From: an uncultured Cryomorphaceae bacterium
GTDB taxonomy: Bacteria; Bacteroidota; Bacteroidia; Flavobacteriales; Schleiferiaceae
Direction of reading: 5' to 3'
NCBI GenBank assembly: GCA_913031435.1
Contig: CAJWFD010000009.1
Span: 1 to 62,230 of the forward strand
DNA length: 62,230 nucleotides
Shown here piece by piece: positions 53,223 to 62,133 of this stretch. The position numbers and the translations under genes are program-made. The notes beneath the pieces were generated by a model. It searched no databases and was not told where the DNA came from. It saw only the letters and a list, made by a program, of their open reading frames with translations. Numbering within the stretch: the stretch's first letter is position 1; each line of letters begins with the position of its first letter.

Positions 53223-53474
53223 ATGAAATTCACTGCTGAAATCAACGTAATGCCTCAAAAAGCTCTTTTAGACCCACAAGGAAAAGCTGTTGGAGCTAAC
53301 TTGAAAAACATAGGATTGTCGCCTTTGACTAATGTCCGCATTGGAAAGCACATTACGCTGGACATTGAAGCTGGCGATAAAAACGCTGCTAAAGCCATGG
53401 TGGTCGAAGCTTGTGACAATTTATTAATCAATCCTGTAATGGAAGGTTACGAAATCACCGTTACAGAAGCGTAA
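53223..53474 (+). CDS. purS: Phosphoribosylformylglycinamidine synthase subunit PurS
   Basis: An 83-residue protein matching PurS (KFTAEINVMPQKALLDPQGK, VRIGKHITLDIE, LINPVMEGYEI), the small subunit bridging PurQ and PurL in purine synthesis. It lies apart from purL and purQ, which are not in this window, unlike the common purSQL order. Confidence 0.88.
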   Translation: MKFTAEINVMPQKALLDPQGKAVGANLKNIGLSPLTNVRIGKHITLDIEAGDKNAAKAMVVEACDNLLINPVMEGYEITVTEA

Positions 53475-53480
53475 TTTATT

Positions 53481-54116
53481 TTGAACTTTCTAGCTCATTT
53501 ACACTTAAGCCCGGACCATTCATTGGTGCGGGTTTTTAATTTTTCAGGAGATGGTTTCAGAGGGCTTAAGTGGAAGGCTGCAGCGAGCAACGAAATGCTT
53601 CTCGGTGTAGAATTACATAGGTTTATAGATTCCTTTACAGATGAACACGAACTCACCAAAAAGGCCAAAGCACTGCTCAGGTATAAAGCCAAGCGCACAG
53701 CATCCATAGCATTAGATTTATTAGGAGACTACTTTCTTCATAAGCACTGGGAAACTATGCGCGTAATGCAAGACCACAGCACTCTTGTAACGGTAGACGA
53801 TTTTATCCATTCCATGCTTACTGAAATAGAAACGCATCAATCCTTATTGGTGGGTAAAGCGGCGCATATGGCCCCATATCTCACTTCACAGAATTGGCTC
53901 ATGAGTTATAAAACTCTGGACGGCATCATACATGCCGCAGAAGGAATGGCGCTCAGGCATTCAGCGGTAAAGGATCTTCCGCTGTTTTTCAAGCAGTTAG
54001 ACTCTCAAGATTATGAAATCGCGGAGCAATGGTTTCTTGCATTTTACCCTAAGCTTATGAAAGCGTGCCAGGACTGGATCGTGGAGCATCCTGCTCATAA
54101 GATGTTATCACTCTAG
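53481..54116 (+). CDS. ACP phosphodiesterase family protein (AcpH-like)
   Basis: A 211-residue all-helical protein of the acyl-carrier-protein phosphodiesterase family, which removes the 4'-phosphopantetheine arm of ACP. The start MNFLAHLHLS, GVELHRFIDSFTDEH and LDLLGDYFLHKHW are family signatures with the metal-binding His and Asp. The start codon is TTG (53481), fixed by the conserved N terminus. It is not the classic E. coli type, so activity is inferred. Confidence 0.82.
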   Translation: MNFLAHLHLSPDHSLVRVFNFSGDGFRGLKWKAAASNEMLLGVELHRFIDSFTDEHELTKKAKALLRYKAKRTASIALDLLGDYFLHKHWETMRVMQDHSTLVTVDDFIHSMLTEIETHQSLLVGKAAHMAPYLTSQNWLMSYKTLDGIIHAAEGMALRHSAVKDLPLFFKQLDSQDYEIAEQWFLAFYPKLMKACQDWIVEHPAHKMLSL

Positions 54117-54139
54117 TGATGAACTATTCATTGGTGTTG

Positions 54140-54147
54140 TATCTTTG
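54140..54147 (+). promoter_or_regulatory. -7 box upstream of queD
   Basis: TATCTTTG, a perfect TAnnTTTG, 19 nt before ATG 54167. It supports that ATG as the start, not the longer upstream reading that would begin before the box. Confidence 0.55.
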
Positions 54148-54166
54148 GCAAAAGATTAGCAATCAC

Positions 54167-54580
54167 ATGATTTATATCACGCGTAGAGAGCAGTTTTGTG
54201 CTGCACACAAGCTTTGGAATGATAAATGGGATGCTGAAACCAATAAGAAGGTTTTTGGCAAATGTTCTAATGAGAACTACCATGGTCACAACTTCGATTT
54301 AGAAGTTACTGTAAAGGGTGAAATACATCCTGATACAGGATATGTGATGAATCTTTTTGACTTAAAGAATATCATAAGGGAGCACATTATTGAAGTAGTG
54401 GATCATAGAAATTTCAACCTAGACATAGATTTTATGAAAGGTAAAATGCCAACTGCCGAAATCATTGCGATGGAATTCTGGCGCATTCTTGCTCCTAAAA
54501 TCACTCCTTACAAGGCCCAGTTGCATAAAATCGTGCTCGCAGAAACTAATAATAATATCATCGAATACTACGGAGAATAA
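54167..54580 (+). CDS. queD: 6-carboxytetrahydropterin synthase QueD
   Basis: A 137-residue 6-pyruvoyl-tetrahydropterin-synthase-fold enzyme. Zinc ligands His14 (FCAAHKLW), His39 and His41 (YHGHNF) and the catalytic Cys33 (GKCSNENYHG) are present, along with VDHRNFN and a final LAETNNNIIEYYG. It catalyses the second step of queuosine precursor synthesis, complementing QueA elsewhere in the window. Its last base is shared with fabD. A pterin role other than queuosine cannot be ruled out. Confidence 0.92.
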   Translation: MIYITRREQFCAAHKLWNDKWDAETNKKVFGKCSNENYHGHNFDLEVTVKGEIHPDTGYVMNLFDLKNIIREHIIEVVDHRNFNLDIDFMKGKMPTAEIIAMEFWRILAPKITPYKAQLHKIVLAETNNNIIEYYGE

Positions 54581-55461
54581 TGAGAGCATATGTATTTCCA
54601 GGACAAGGAGCTCAATTCCCAGGAATGGGGAAAGACCTCTACACAAATTATCCAGTAGCGAAGGAATTGTTTGATCTAGCGGATCAGGTACTGGGATTCT
54701 CGTTGAGTAGTATCATGTTTGAAGGGACAGCTGAAGAGCTTAAGGAAACTAAAGTAACCCAACCAGCCATCTTCACCATGAGTGTAATTATGGCCAAACT
54801 GCTAGGAGCTGATTTCAAACCAGATTTAGTTGCAGGCCACAGCTTGGGTGAGTTTTCAGCACTCACAGCAGCCGGTGCACTAAGCTTCGAGAACGCACTT
54901 ATTTTAGTAAGTAAACGTGCCATGGCGATGCAAAAGGCTTGTGAAGCAACACCATCTACTATGGCTGCAATTCTAAGTCTATCTGACGAACAGGTGGAGG
55001 ACATTTGCAGCAGTGTAGATGGCATCGTGGTCGCTGCCAACTATAATTGTCCCGGGCAATTGGTCATCTCTGGTGAAATTACCGCGATCGAAAAAGCTTG
55101 CGAAAAAGCAACTCAAGCAGGCGCACGACGTGCTATCATCCTACCGGTTGGCGGAGCATTTCACAGCCCACTTATGGAGCCCGCGAGGGAAGAGCTTGCA
55201 GCAGCTATATCAGCCACTGTTTTTAATACGCCCATCTGCCCAGTGGTGCAGAATAGTGTTGCAAAAGCAGTTCAAGATCCAGAAGAGATAAAACAAAACT
55301 TAATTGATCAGCTGACCGCCCCGGTAAGATGGACCCAAAGTGTCCAGGAAATGATAACCCTTGGTGCTACGGATTATATCGAATGTGGCCCTGGGAAGAC
55401 ACTCCAAGGCTTGATCAAGAAAATTGATCGATCCACGACGGTAAGCGGTGTAAATTTCTAA
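54580..55461 (+). CDS. fabD: Malonyl CoA-acyl carrier protein transacylase
   Basis: A 293-residue enzyme loading malonyl units onto ACP for fatty acid synthesis. The nucleophile Ser88 lies in AGHSLGEFSAL, the catalytic His in GGAFHSPLMEPA; FPGQGAQ opens the protein. It shares single bases with queD before it and mvaD after it, so translation is likely coupled. Confidence 0.96.
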   Translation: MRAYVFPGQGAQFPGMGKDLYTNYPVAKELFDLADQVLGFSLSSIMFEGTAEELKETKVTQPAIFTMSVIMAKLLGADFKPDLVAGHSLGEFSALTAAGALSFENALILVSKRAMAMQKACEATPSTMAAILSLSDEQVEDICSSVDGIVVAANYNCPGQLVISGEITAIEKACEKATQAGARRAIILPVGGAFHSPLMEPAREELAAAISATVFNTPICPVVQNSVAKAVQDPEEIKQNLIDQLTAPVRWTQSVQEMITLGATDYIECGPGKTLQGLIKKIDRSTTVSGVNF

Positions 55462-56492
55462 TGATGGAAGAAGTCACATGGAAAAGCCCCTCAAACATAG
55501 CCTTAGTTAAATACTGGGGTAAATATGACATTCAAATACCAGCGAATCCGTCTATTTCATTCACCCTAAGTGAAGCGGCAACGACGACAACTTTAAAATA
55601 CAAACCAGGTCGCGGTGCATTAAAAGTGTTCCTCGAAGGCGTTGAAACACCCTCCTTCGAACCGAAGATCAAAACCTTCCTGCTTAGAACTCTTGAACTG
55701 TTCCCATTCACTTCCGATTTTGACTTTGAAGTGCACACCTATAACAGTTTCCCGCACAGTTCAGGAATAGCATCTTCTGCCTCAGGCATGAGTGCTTTAG
55801 CATTGTGCTTGACCAGTATAAAAGAAACTCTTGGCTTGGAGGTTCTTGATTTCTTTCAGGTAGCAAGCGAAGCAGCCAGACTAGGGTCTGGATCTGGATC
55901 AAGATCGATATACGGACCATTAGCAGCTTGGGGAACACATGCGGAGATTGACGGGAGCAGCGAACATTACGCCGTGAAGTTTAAAGATGTTGATACTGTA
56001 TTTACAACTTTTCAAGACACCATCTTGTTGATAGACAAAGGTGAGAAAACAGTGAGTTCAACAGCTGGTCATGCATTGATGGATGGCCATCCTTATGCGG
56101 AGTCTAGATTTATTCAAGCTCATGAAAATCAGAGTGTACTGCTGACTGCAATGCTGGATGGTGACCTCGAAACCTTCGGAGAAGTCGTAGAGAGCGAAGC
56201 CCTCACACTACATTCAATGATGATGACTTCATTGCCTTACTTTGTTTTAATGAAGCCTCAAACGTTAGAGGTCATCAATGCCATATGGAGGTTCAGAAAA
56301 GCCACTGGAAATCCTGTTTACTTTACACTGGATGCGGGGGCAAATGTGCATGTATTATATCCCAAATCTCACAAAGAAATAATTCTTAAATTCATAGACG
56401 AAGAATTACGAACATTCTGTAAGGATGGGAGTTACCTTTGTGATGAAGTTGGTTTTGGACCAATGAAACTAAACGAACATGACCTTGACTGA
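55461..56492 (+). CDS. mvaD: Diphosphomevalonate decarboxylase
   Basis: A 343-residue GHMP-superfamily enzyme converting mevalonate diphosphate to isopentenyl diphosphate. SPSNIALVKYWGK and NSFPHSSGIASSASGMSAL (substrate and ATP loop) and RLGSGSGSRSIYGP are characteristic. It overlaps the mevalonate-kinase-like gene by 14 nt. This shows the organism uses the mevalonate route to isoprenoids. Confidence 0.95.
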   Translation: MMEEVTWKSPSNIALVKYWGKYDIQIPANPSISFTLSEAATTTTLKYKPGRGALKVFLEGVETPSFEPKIKTFLLRTLELFPFTSDFDFEVHTYNSFPHSSGIASSASGMSALALCLTSIKETLGLEVLDFFQVASEAARLGSGSGSRSIYGPLAAWGTHAEIDGSSEHYAVKFKDVDTVFTTFQDTILLIDKGEKTVSSTAGHALMDGHPYAESRFIQAHENQSVLLTAMLDGDLETFGEVVESEALTLHSMMMTSLPYFVLMKPQTLEVINAIWRFRKATGNPVYFTLDAGANVHVLYPKSHKEIILKFIDEELRTFCKDGSYLCDEVGFGPMKLNEHDLD

Positions 56493-57408
56493 TCCACTAT
56501 TTTACGGTAAAATACTACTCTTCGGAGAATATGGCATCATAAAAGATAGCATGGGTCTCTCTATACCCCACGCTTACTACAAGGGTGCGTTTAAGTTCTC
56601 GAAAGCATTCACACCGGAAGAAGCTAAGAGTAGTGCGCATTTATCACAGTATATAAATTATTTAAAATCAGATGACGCCACATGCACGTTTGATTTTGAA
56701 ACCTTCGAAAACGATCTTTCGCATGGACTCTTTTTTGACTCCTCCATTCCCCAAGGGTTTGGCGTGGGTTCGTCAGGGGCTTTAGTTGCCGCGATTTATA
56801 ATAAATATTGTACGAACAAAATTTCTGCTCACCCCAATAATCCTTCAGAGATAAAAGAATTAAAGAACGTCTTTAGCTGGATGGAGAGTTATTTTCATGG
56901 AAAGAGCAGTGGCATTGATCCAACAATATGCTATTTAGGATTGCCTCTGTTAATCCAAAGTAAAGATAAATTAGGAACCATCACCTTACCTGATCAAGGT
57001 CAGAATAAGTCTGGAGCCGTATTCTTACTTAACAGTGGTTCCCCTGGAGAAACTCAACCTATGGTGGAGATCTTCATGGAAAAACTCAAAGAGGATGGGT
57101 TCAGACACATGCTCAAAAATCAATTCATAAAATACAACGACGCCTGCATACAAGCCTTTGTTAAGGGAGATAAAGCACCACTTTTTTCAAACCTAAAAAA
57201 ACTCAGTGGTCTAGTATTAGACTATTTCGATCCTATGATCCCGTCGGGATTTCATGGACTGTGGAAAGAAGGTTTGGAATCAGAAGAATATTTTCTAAAA
57301 CTATGCGGCTCAGGTGGCGGAGGTTTTGTCATGGGATTCACTCGAGACTATGAAAATGTCAAAGACAAATTCAAGGAGTTTGATCCTGAAGTTGTTTATA
57401 GATTTTGA
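56479..57408 (+). CDS. Mevalonate kinase-like GHMP kinase
   Basis: A 309-residue GHMP kinase, likely phosphorylating mevalonate. The N terminus FYGKILLFGEYGII, the ATP loop PQGFGVGSSGALVAAIY and the C-terminal KLCGSGGGGFVMGF fit the family. HGKSSGIDPTICYLG carries the catalytic Asp of mevalonate kinases. Phosphomevalonate kinase activity is an alternative. It overlaps mvaD by 14 nt and the UbiA gene by 4 nt (the ATG is inside the end of this gene). Confidence 0.85.
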   Translation: MTLTDPLFYGKILLFGEYGIIKDSMGLSIPHAYYKGAFKFSKAFTPEEAKSSAHLSQYINYLKSDDATCTFDFETFENDLSHGLFFDSSIPQGFGVGSSGALVAAIYNKYCTNKISAHPNNPSEIKELKNVFSWMESYFHGKSSGIDPTICYLGLPLLIQSKDKLGTITLPDQGQNKSGAVFLLNSGSPGETQPMVEIFMEKLKEDGFRHMLKNQFIKYNDACIQAFVKGDKAPLFSNLKKLSGLVLDYFDPMIPSGFHGLWKEGLESEEYFLKLCGSGGGGFVMGFTRDYENVKDKFKEFDPEVVYRF

Positions 57409-58280
57409 AACCAATTGGTCGACGTCGATTACAATTTCTAAAATACCTGGCTCTTCTGAGCCAAATTCGCTGGTACAATATTTTAATGCTCGTCACGGGT
57501 CAGTATTTAGCAGCACTGTTTGTCTTTGCAAATGAGCGAGATAGAATATCCACCTTGTTTGACCCCAGCACACATCTCGTTATATGGTCCGGAGCCCTGG
57601 TCCTGTCTTTTGGATTTCTAATCAACAGCTTTTACGACCTAGAGTCTGATCGTATCAACAGGCCTAAGCAAACTGCTTTTGAAAGATTAGTCAGTAAGCG
57701 CACTAGCCTACGTATAGCTCTTTCTCTGTTACTTATTGCCATGATAATGGCGGTACTAGTAAGCTACCGGGCGTTTATTTTTTACGGTTTATACGCCTTC
57801 GCGTTATGGTTGTACAGTCATAAACTAAGAACTATACCGATTATCTCTCATAGTAGTGCTGCTATTTTAGCATTGGTTCCATTCTTTGGAATATCCGTTT
57901 ACCAACAGTATCTGAGTATTCACACTTTTGCCTTTGGAGCATTGTTAGGACTAACGCTCTTTTCCAGAGAATTACTGAAAGATTTAATGATGTTTAAAGG
58001 AGACGTTATAGTTGGGAGGCCCACTGTAGCCAGTGAATATGGACTGGATCAAACCAGGTTTGCACTTTTAATCAGCAACTCTATCGCTTGGATACCGGCC
58101 TTCTTCACAAGAGATCTTTTTTCTGATATTGCAGAAAAAGGTATATTCCTCATCTTAATAGTACTTACGCTATCCAACCTAGCTACACTTAAGACGAACG
58201 AATTGAAAGACCTTAGATGGGCTCATTTAGGCTATAAAGTCATTATTATTCTTGGCATACTTACGATACCATTTCTGTAG
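57405..58280 (+). CDS. UbiA-family prenyltransferase
   Basis: A 291-residue membrane prenyltransferase with eight or so helices. The first Asp-rich motif is NSFYDLESDRINRP (74-87); the second lies in SRELLKDLMMFKGD. Members next to mevalonate genes in this phylum resemble geranylgeranylglycerol-phosphate geranylgeranyltransferases, but quinone or other acceptors are possible. It is last in a queD-fabD-mvaD-kinase-UbiA run and converges with the cargo gene (6 nt between stops). Confidence 0.85.
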   Translation: MKPIGRRRLQFLKYLALLSQIRWYNILMLVTGQYLAALFVFANERDRISTLFDPSTHLVIWSGALVLSFGFLINSFYDLESDRINRPKQTAFERLVSKRTSLRIALSLLLIAMIMAVLVSYRAFIFYGLYAFALWLYSHKLRTIPIISHSSAAILALVPFFGISVYQQYLSIHTFAFGALLGLTLFSRELLKDLMMFKGDVIVGRPTVASEYGLDQTRFALLISNSIAWIPAFFTRDLFSDIAEKGIFLILIVLTLSNLATLKTNELKDLRWAHLGYKVIIILGILTIPFL

Positions 58281-58286
58281 ATCTTT

Positions 58287-60488
58287 TTACCTGAATAAAG
58301 AAAGAACTCCTTCCCTTATCGCTATTTCATCAAATGGCAAATAAGCGATCATTCTCCATGAATAGGCGCCCATAGGTAGTTCCTTTCCATTTAATGTACC
58401 ATCCCAGCATGCATCGATATCTGAGGTTCTATACACCTCATTACCCCAGCGATTTAACACCACAAGTTCATACCCCTGATATCCGACTCCTTTGATTTGG
58501 AAGCAGTCGTTTATACCATCATTATCAGGAGTGAAAGCTGTGGGTATGTACATGTAAAAGTCCGTCTCTACCGCAACAATAAGGGTGATGCTGTCTTTAC
58601 AACCGAAACCACTTGAGACCACCTGGGTCACCTCATAATCTCCTGGTTTGGAGAAGTCATACTCAAACGTCGCTCCAGTAATAATCGTGGAATCTAAGTA
58701 CCATGTCCAAGTAACCTCATTAGAAGCTTTTTCATCGAACAAAACCCTCAGGGGAACATATGGATCATTCAGATACTGAAACCCTGCTAACGGCGCTGGC
58801 ATAGCAATCGCTTGTGCGCTATCCAATTTAAATACACTACAACCATCTGTTAAACTAAACTCGTAAAATGAGGTATCTGCGTAAGGTAAAACTGTTCTTG
58901 GATTGTTTTGAGAAAGGTTATTCATCCAATAAAAAGACAATGGAGGCTCCCCGCCGTAATAAAAAGGAGCGAGCATAGCAGAATCACCGGGGCAAACGCG
59001 AACAGTATCGCTCTCGTAAACCATAGGGGTATAGGGTTTCAAGAAAATATCTTGCGTCAATTCTAGAGTGTCACCACATTCGTCAAAAACGATGAACGTA
59101 TAAGTCGTATCTGAAAGCACTTCAACGAATCTGTTTAAAGAAATGACACTATCGCCACTCCAATAAGCATAATAGTCGCCTTCGTAAGAGTTCATTACCA
59201 CAGATAACTCGATGCTGTCTCCAGGACATGATACTGAATCAGACGAAGACATTAATACGATACTTGCATCTAAGGTATCCTTGTCACGCAGATAATAAGT
59301 CATCCTATTCACTGGGTAATCATAGCAATCCGTAAACACATAATCTTGAACAATAATTAAGGTATCTATTCCTTCGGCTATGTTGTCATCATAAATCCAG
59401 AAAGTTAAAGTATCAGCTGTTTGTCCGGGCAACAGATACAAGGTATCAGGAAGCGTACTAAAATCTTGCCCCTCAATTGCATTACCCTCGGTGTCAATTG
59501 GGATTTTCATGGTAACGCCCAAATTAGACGATCGCGCAAAGATGATCTGGTTCTTATTGCAACCTTCGACCATAAGGGAATCATTAAAAGTGTTTCCTAC
59601 GTTTGCGGAATCACTTACGGTAATGACCGGTCCTTTTAAGGAGTTTTCCTCTAAGAATACTGCAGAACTCAACGCGTTATCTGAGACATTAGCAAGCTTT
59701 AACCGTATCGTATACCATCCGCCACATTGCACATTAGCCTTCGCTGTAAATTTATCTGTGTAGCCATCTAATGTAGTAATAGAACCATTGGATGCGTTAA
59801 AATAAGCGCTGTGTGCAACAAAATTAGGGTTTGCACTTAAGCAATTGGCGGTATTTCCTGAACTCGAAGAGCCTGAATTAATAGTATTTACTGCAATAGG
59901 AATAGTGGTACCCGGAATGGTCGCTATATTCTTAACAATGGTCTGGCCAGTCGCCGCAGTAACCCCATCAATGTAGGTTCCTTCTAAAAAAAAGCCGAAA
60001 ACATCATTGAAGTTTGAACAGGTATATCCGTCATATTCATGAGAACCAAAACAATAATTAAAAGATATGGTGTCCGTTTGAGCAATAAAACTAAACTCTA
60101 TTTCCACCATATCTTTAATGGCATAACCTGATGACCCGAGTTGTGTCAATACCGAAGATAACTCAGCATCTGTAAAAGTAGTATTGTTTCCAGTGCCATT
60201 AGTCGCAGCGATTACATCTGATGCATTTTGCGCTGCTACCATTACAATTCCAGATTGAACGGGAAAAGTGGTGTCGTTTGCTTGAAAATATCCTATTTGG
60301 GTGGTTGACACCTGAGTCAGAGGCAAAGCGTTCTGTCCCATATTATATACCGACAAGGTAGAATCAACAAGGATATTAGAAGCCATCCAGTAAGGTTTCT
60401 TATAATTACTTAAGGAGGATACGGTCATGGTCTGACCTAGCGCGCAACCTGTGGCAATACACAATAAGAAAACTATTAATTTACGCAT
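58287..60488 (-). CDS. Secreted protein with choice-of-anchor L and T9SS type-B sorting domains
   Basis: A 733-residue exported protein. A signal peptide (LIVFLLCIATGCALGQ) is followed by a choice-of-anchor L-type domain (about 40-300; SGIVMVAAQNASDV, YCFGSHEYDGYT, DVFGFFLEG), a Cys-containing beta region (300-480), PKD-like segments and a C-terminal gliding-associated sorting domain (IPTAFTPDNDGIND, ELVVLNRWGNEVYRT, CWDGTLNGKELPMGAY). It should cross the outer membrane by the T9SS and stay at the surface or be released. Its ligand is unknown. Confidence 0.92.
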   Translation of the reverse strand: MRKLIVFLLCIATGCALGQTMTVSSLSNYKKPYWMASNILVDSTLSVYNMGQNALPLTQVSTTQIGYFQANDTTFPVQSGIVMVAAQNASDVIAATNGTGNNTTFTDAELSSVLTQLGSSGYAIKDMVEIEFSFIAQTDTISFNYCFGSHEYDGYTCSNFNDVFGFFLEGTYIDGVTAATGQTIVKNIATIPGTTIPIAVNTINSGSSSSGNTANCLSANPNFVAHSAYFNASNGSITTLDGYTDKFTAKANVQCGGWYTIRLKLANVSDNALSSAVFLEENSLKGPVITVSDSANVGNTFNDSLMVEGCNKNQIIFARSSNLGVTMKIPIDTEGNAIEGQDFSTLPDTLYLLPGQTADTLTFWIYDDNIAEGIDTLIIVQDYVFTDCYDYPVNRMTYYLRDKDTLDASIVLMSSSDSVSCPGDSIELSVVMNSYEGDYYAYWSGDSVISLNRFVEVLSDTTYTFIVFDECGDTLELTQDIFLKPYTPMVYESDTVRVCPGDSAMLAPFYYGGEPPLSFYWMNNLSQNNPRTVLPYADTSFYEFSLTDGCSVFKLDSAQAIAMPAPLAGFQYLNDPYVPLRVLFDEKASNEVTWTWYLDSTIITGATFEYDFSKPGDYEVTQVVSSGFGCKDSITLIVAVETDFYMYIPTAFTPDNDGINDCFQIKGVGYQGYELVVLNRWGNEVYRTSDIDACWDGTLNGKELPMGAYSWRMIAYLPFDEIAIREGVLSLFR

Positions 60489-60540
60489 ATTTCGAAGATA
60501 GAAAAATCCTGTCTTTAATAACTATGAAATATCTAGGCTG

Positions 60541-60548
60541 TAACTTTG
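60541..60548 (+). promoter_or_regulatory. -7 box upstream of the M20 dipeptidase gene
   Basis: TAACTTTG, a perfect TAnnTTTG. An in-frame TTG at 60546 falls within the box, so translation more likely begins at ATG 60576, 27 nt downstream. Confidence 0.5.
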
Positions 60549-60575
60549 AGGGAACTCAAAACAATAAGTTTCGTT

Positions 60576-61964
60576 ATGAACCCGAAAAAATTTATCGAGA
60601 GCAACAAGGACCGTTTACTTAATGAGCTGTTCGAATTGCTCCGTATTCCATCAATTTCCGCTGATCCGGCTTATAACTCAGATGTTCAAGCTTGCGCAGA
60701 AGCTATATCAGGCCACATGTCAAAATTAGGTCTTGATCAAGTTGAAATATTCAAAACCAACGGACACCCTATCGTTTACGGAGAATGTCTTATTGACCCT
60801 AATCTTCCCACAGTATTAGTTTATGGTCATTACGATGTTCAACCTGCAGACCCAATTGACTTGTGGCATCAAGATCCGTTTGAGCCAGTCATTAAGACTA
60901 CAGAAATACACCCGGAAGGAGCTATTTTCGCTCGGGGTGCATGTGATGATAAAGGACAAATGTTTATGCATTTCAAAGCTTTCGAAGTCATGAAGGATGC
61001 CGGGGAAATTCCTTGCAACATTAAATTCATGATTGAAGGTGAAGAGGAAGTGGGGTCTATGAACCTTGAACCCTTTATTTCAGAACACAAAGAAAAACTC
61101 GCTTGCGACACCATACTTATCTCTGATACTGGTATGATCGCTAATGACACCCCATCTATTACTACAGGACTCAGAGGACTCAGCTATGTGGAAGTGGAAG
61201 TTACTGGTCCAAACAGAGATTTACATAGTGGCCTTTATGGTGGTGCAGTAGCCAACCCACTAAATATTCTGGCAAAAATGGTCGCTGGCTTACATGATGA
61301 AAAAGGAAAGATCACGGTTAATGGCTTTTATGATGGTGTTGAGATTGTATCTCTTGAAGAGCGCGCTTTAATGGCGCAGGCACCTTTCACCCAGGAAGCC
61401 TTTAATGCTTCTATACAAATACCAGCTCCTCTAGGCGAAGATGGTTACACAACATCCGAGCGTACCTCAATCAGGCCAGCATTAGATGTTAATGGCATGT
61501 GGGGCGGTTATATAGGTGAAGGTGCAAAGACAGTCATCCCATCTAAAGCATACGCGAAAATCTCTATGCGTCTTGTTCCAGGACAAGACCCCGCGGATAT
61601 TACGGAAAAGTTCACCAAACACTTCAAGGCAATTGCCCCTAAAAGTGTTTCCGTAAAAGTCACCCCGCACCATGGCGGCTTGCCGTACGTTACCCATGCG
61701 AGTAATCCTGCTTATAAAAGCGCATCAAAAGCATATGAGAAGACTTTTGGTAAGGCTGCACTTCCTGTCAGGAGTGGTGGATCTATACCTATTGTGGCTC
61801 TTTTCGAGCAAATTTTAGGCGCAAAAAGTATCTTAATGGGTTTTGGGCTTGATAGCGATGCAATACACAGTCCCAATGAACACTTCGGGGTCTTTAACTA
61901 CTTTAAGGGGATTGAGACCATTCCTTACTTCTATAAGTTCTATGCAGAACAACATAGCTCATAA
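60576..61964 (+). CDS. M20-family dipeptidase
   Basis: A 462-residue di-zinc peptidase of the M20 family, cleaving dipeptides such as carnosine-type or Cys-Gly substrates. Metal and catalytic motifs are VYGHYDVQPADP, ARGACDDKGQM and IEGEEEVGSMNL; the dimerisation insert begins at GLRGLSYVEVEVTG with RDLHSGLYGG. No signal peptide is evident, so it is probably cytoplasmic. The start at 60576 (MNPKKFIESN) fits both the family and the promoter position. Confidence 0.93.
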   Translation: MNPKKFIESNKDRLLNELFELLRIPSISADPAYNSDVQACAEAISGHMSKLGLDQVEIFKTNGHPIVYGECLIDPNLPTVLVYGHYDVQPADPIDLWHQDPFEPVIKTTEIHPEGAIFARGACDDKGQMFMHFKAFEVMKDAGEIPCNIKFMIEGEEEVGSMNLEPFISEHKEKLACDTILISDTGMIANDTPSITTGLRGLSYVEVEVTGPNRDLHSGLYGGAVANPLNILAKMVAGLHDEKGKITVNGFYDGVEIVSLEERALMAQAPFTQEAFNASIQIPAPLGEDGYTTSERTSIRPALDVNGMWGGYIGEGAKTVIPSKAYAKISMRLVPGQDPADITEKFTKHFKAIAPKSVSVKVTPHHGGLPYVTHASNPAYKSASKAYEKTFGKAALPVRSGGSIPIVALFEQILGAKSILMGFGLDSDAIHSPNEHFGVFNYFKGIETIPYFYKFYAEQHSS

Positions 61965-62008
61965 AAAAGGCTCCCGAATGGGAGCCTTTTTTATGAGCTA
62001 TGTTGTTC
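61947..62008. terminator. Bidirectional terminator with 29-bp perfect stem
   Basis: A 29-bp perfect inverted repeat (61947-61975 with 61980-62008, loop GAAT) with a GGCTCCC core and A/T runs. The left arm includes the last codons and the stop (61962-61964) of the dipeptidase gene, so its coding end is copied in reverse downstream. It can stop transcripts from both sides, including that of the small minus-strand frame at 61998-62099. Confidence 0.92.
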
Positions 62009-62099
62009 GGTTAACAAATTCATTATAAATCGAATATACCTTTTTCGGGTCATCTACGAGTTGAATGAGATCGAGGGTAATGGATATCTGAAGCATCAT
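61998..62099 (-). CDS. Possible small gene encoding a 33-residue peptide
   Basis: An open frame from ATG 62099 (a second ATG follows) to TAG at 62000-61998 encodes 33 residues (MMLQISITLDLIQLVDDPKK, then a helix-like tail ending NRTT). A -7 box (minus TATTTTTG at 62141-62134) lies about 35 nt upstream and the terminator directly after. No family is recognised. It could equally be a noncoding RNA or chance. Confidence 0.3.
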   Translation of the reverse strand: MMLQISITLDLIQLVDDPKKVYSIYNEFVNRTT

Positions 62100-62133
62100 T
62101 ACTCACCACTACTGTCAAATCAATGATTGCCAG

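Noticed and set aside
54116-54166. Longer queD reading starting at GTG 54116 or ATG 54119
   Set aside because: It would place the promoter box inside the coding sequence and adds residues absent from the family; ATG 54167 gives the usual N terminus.
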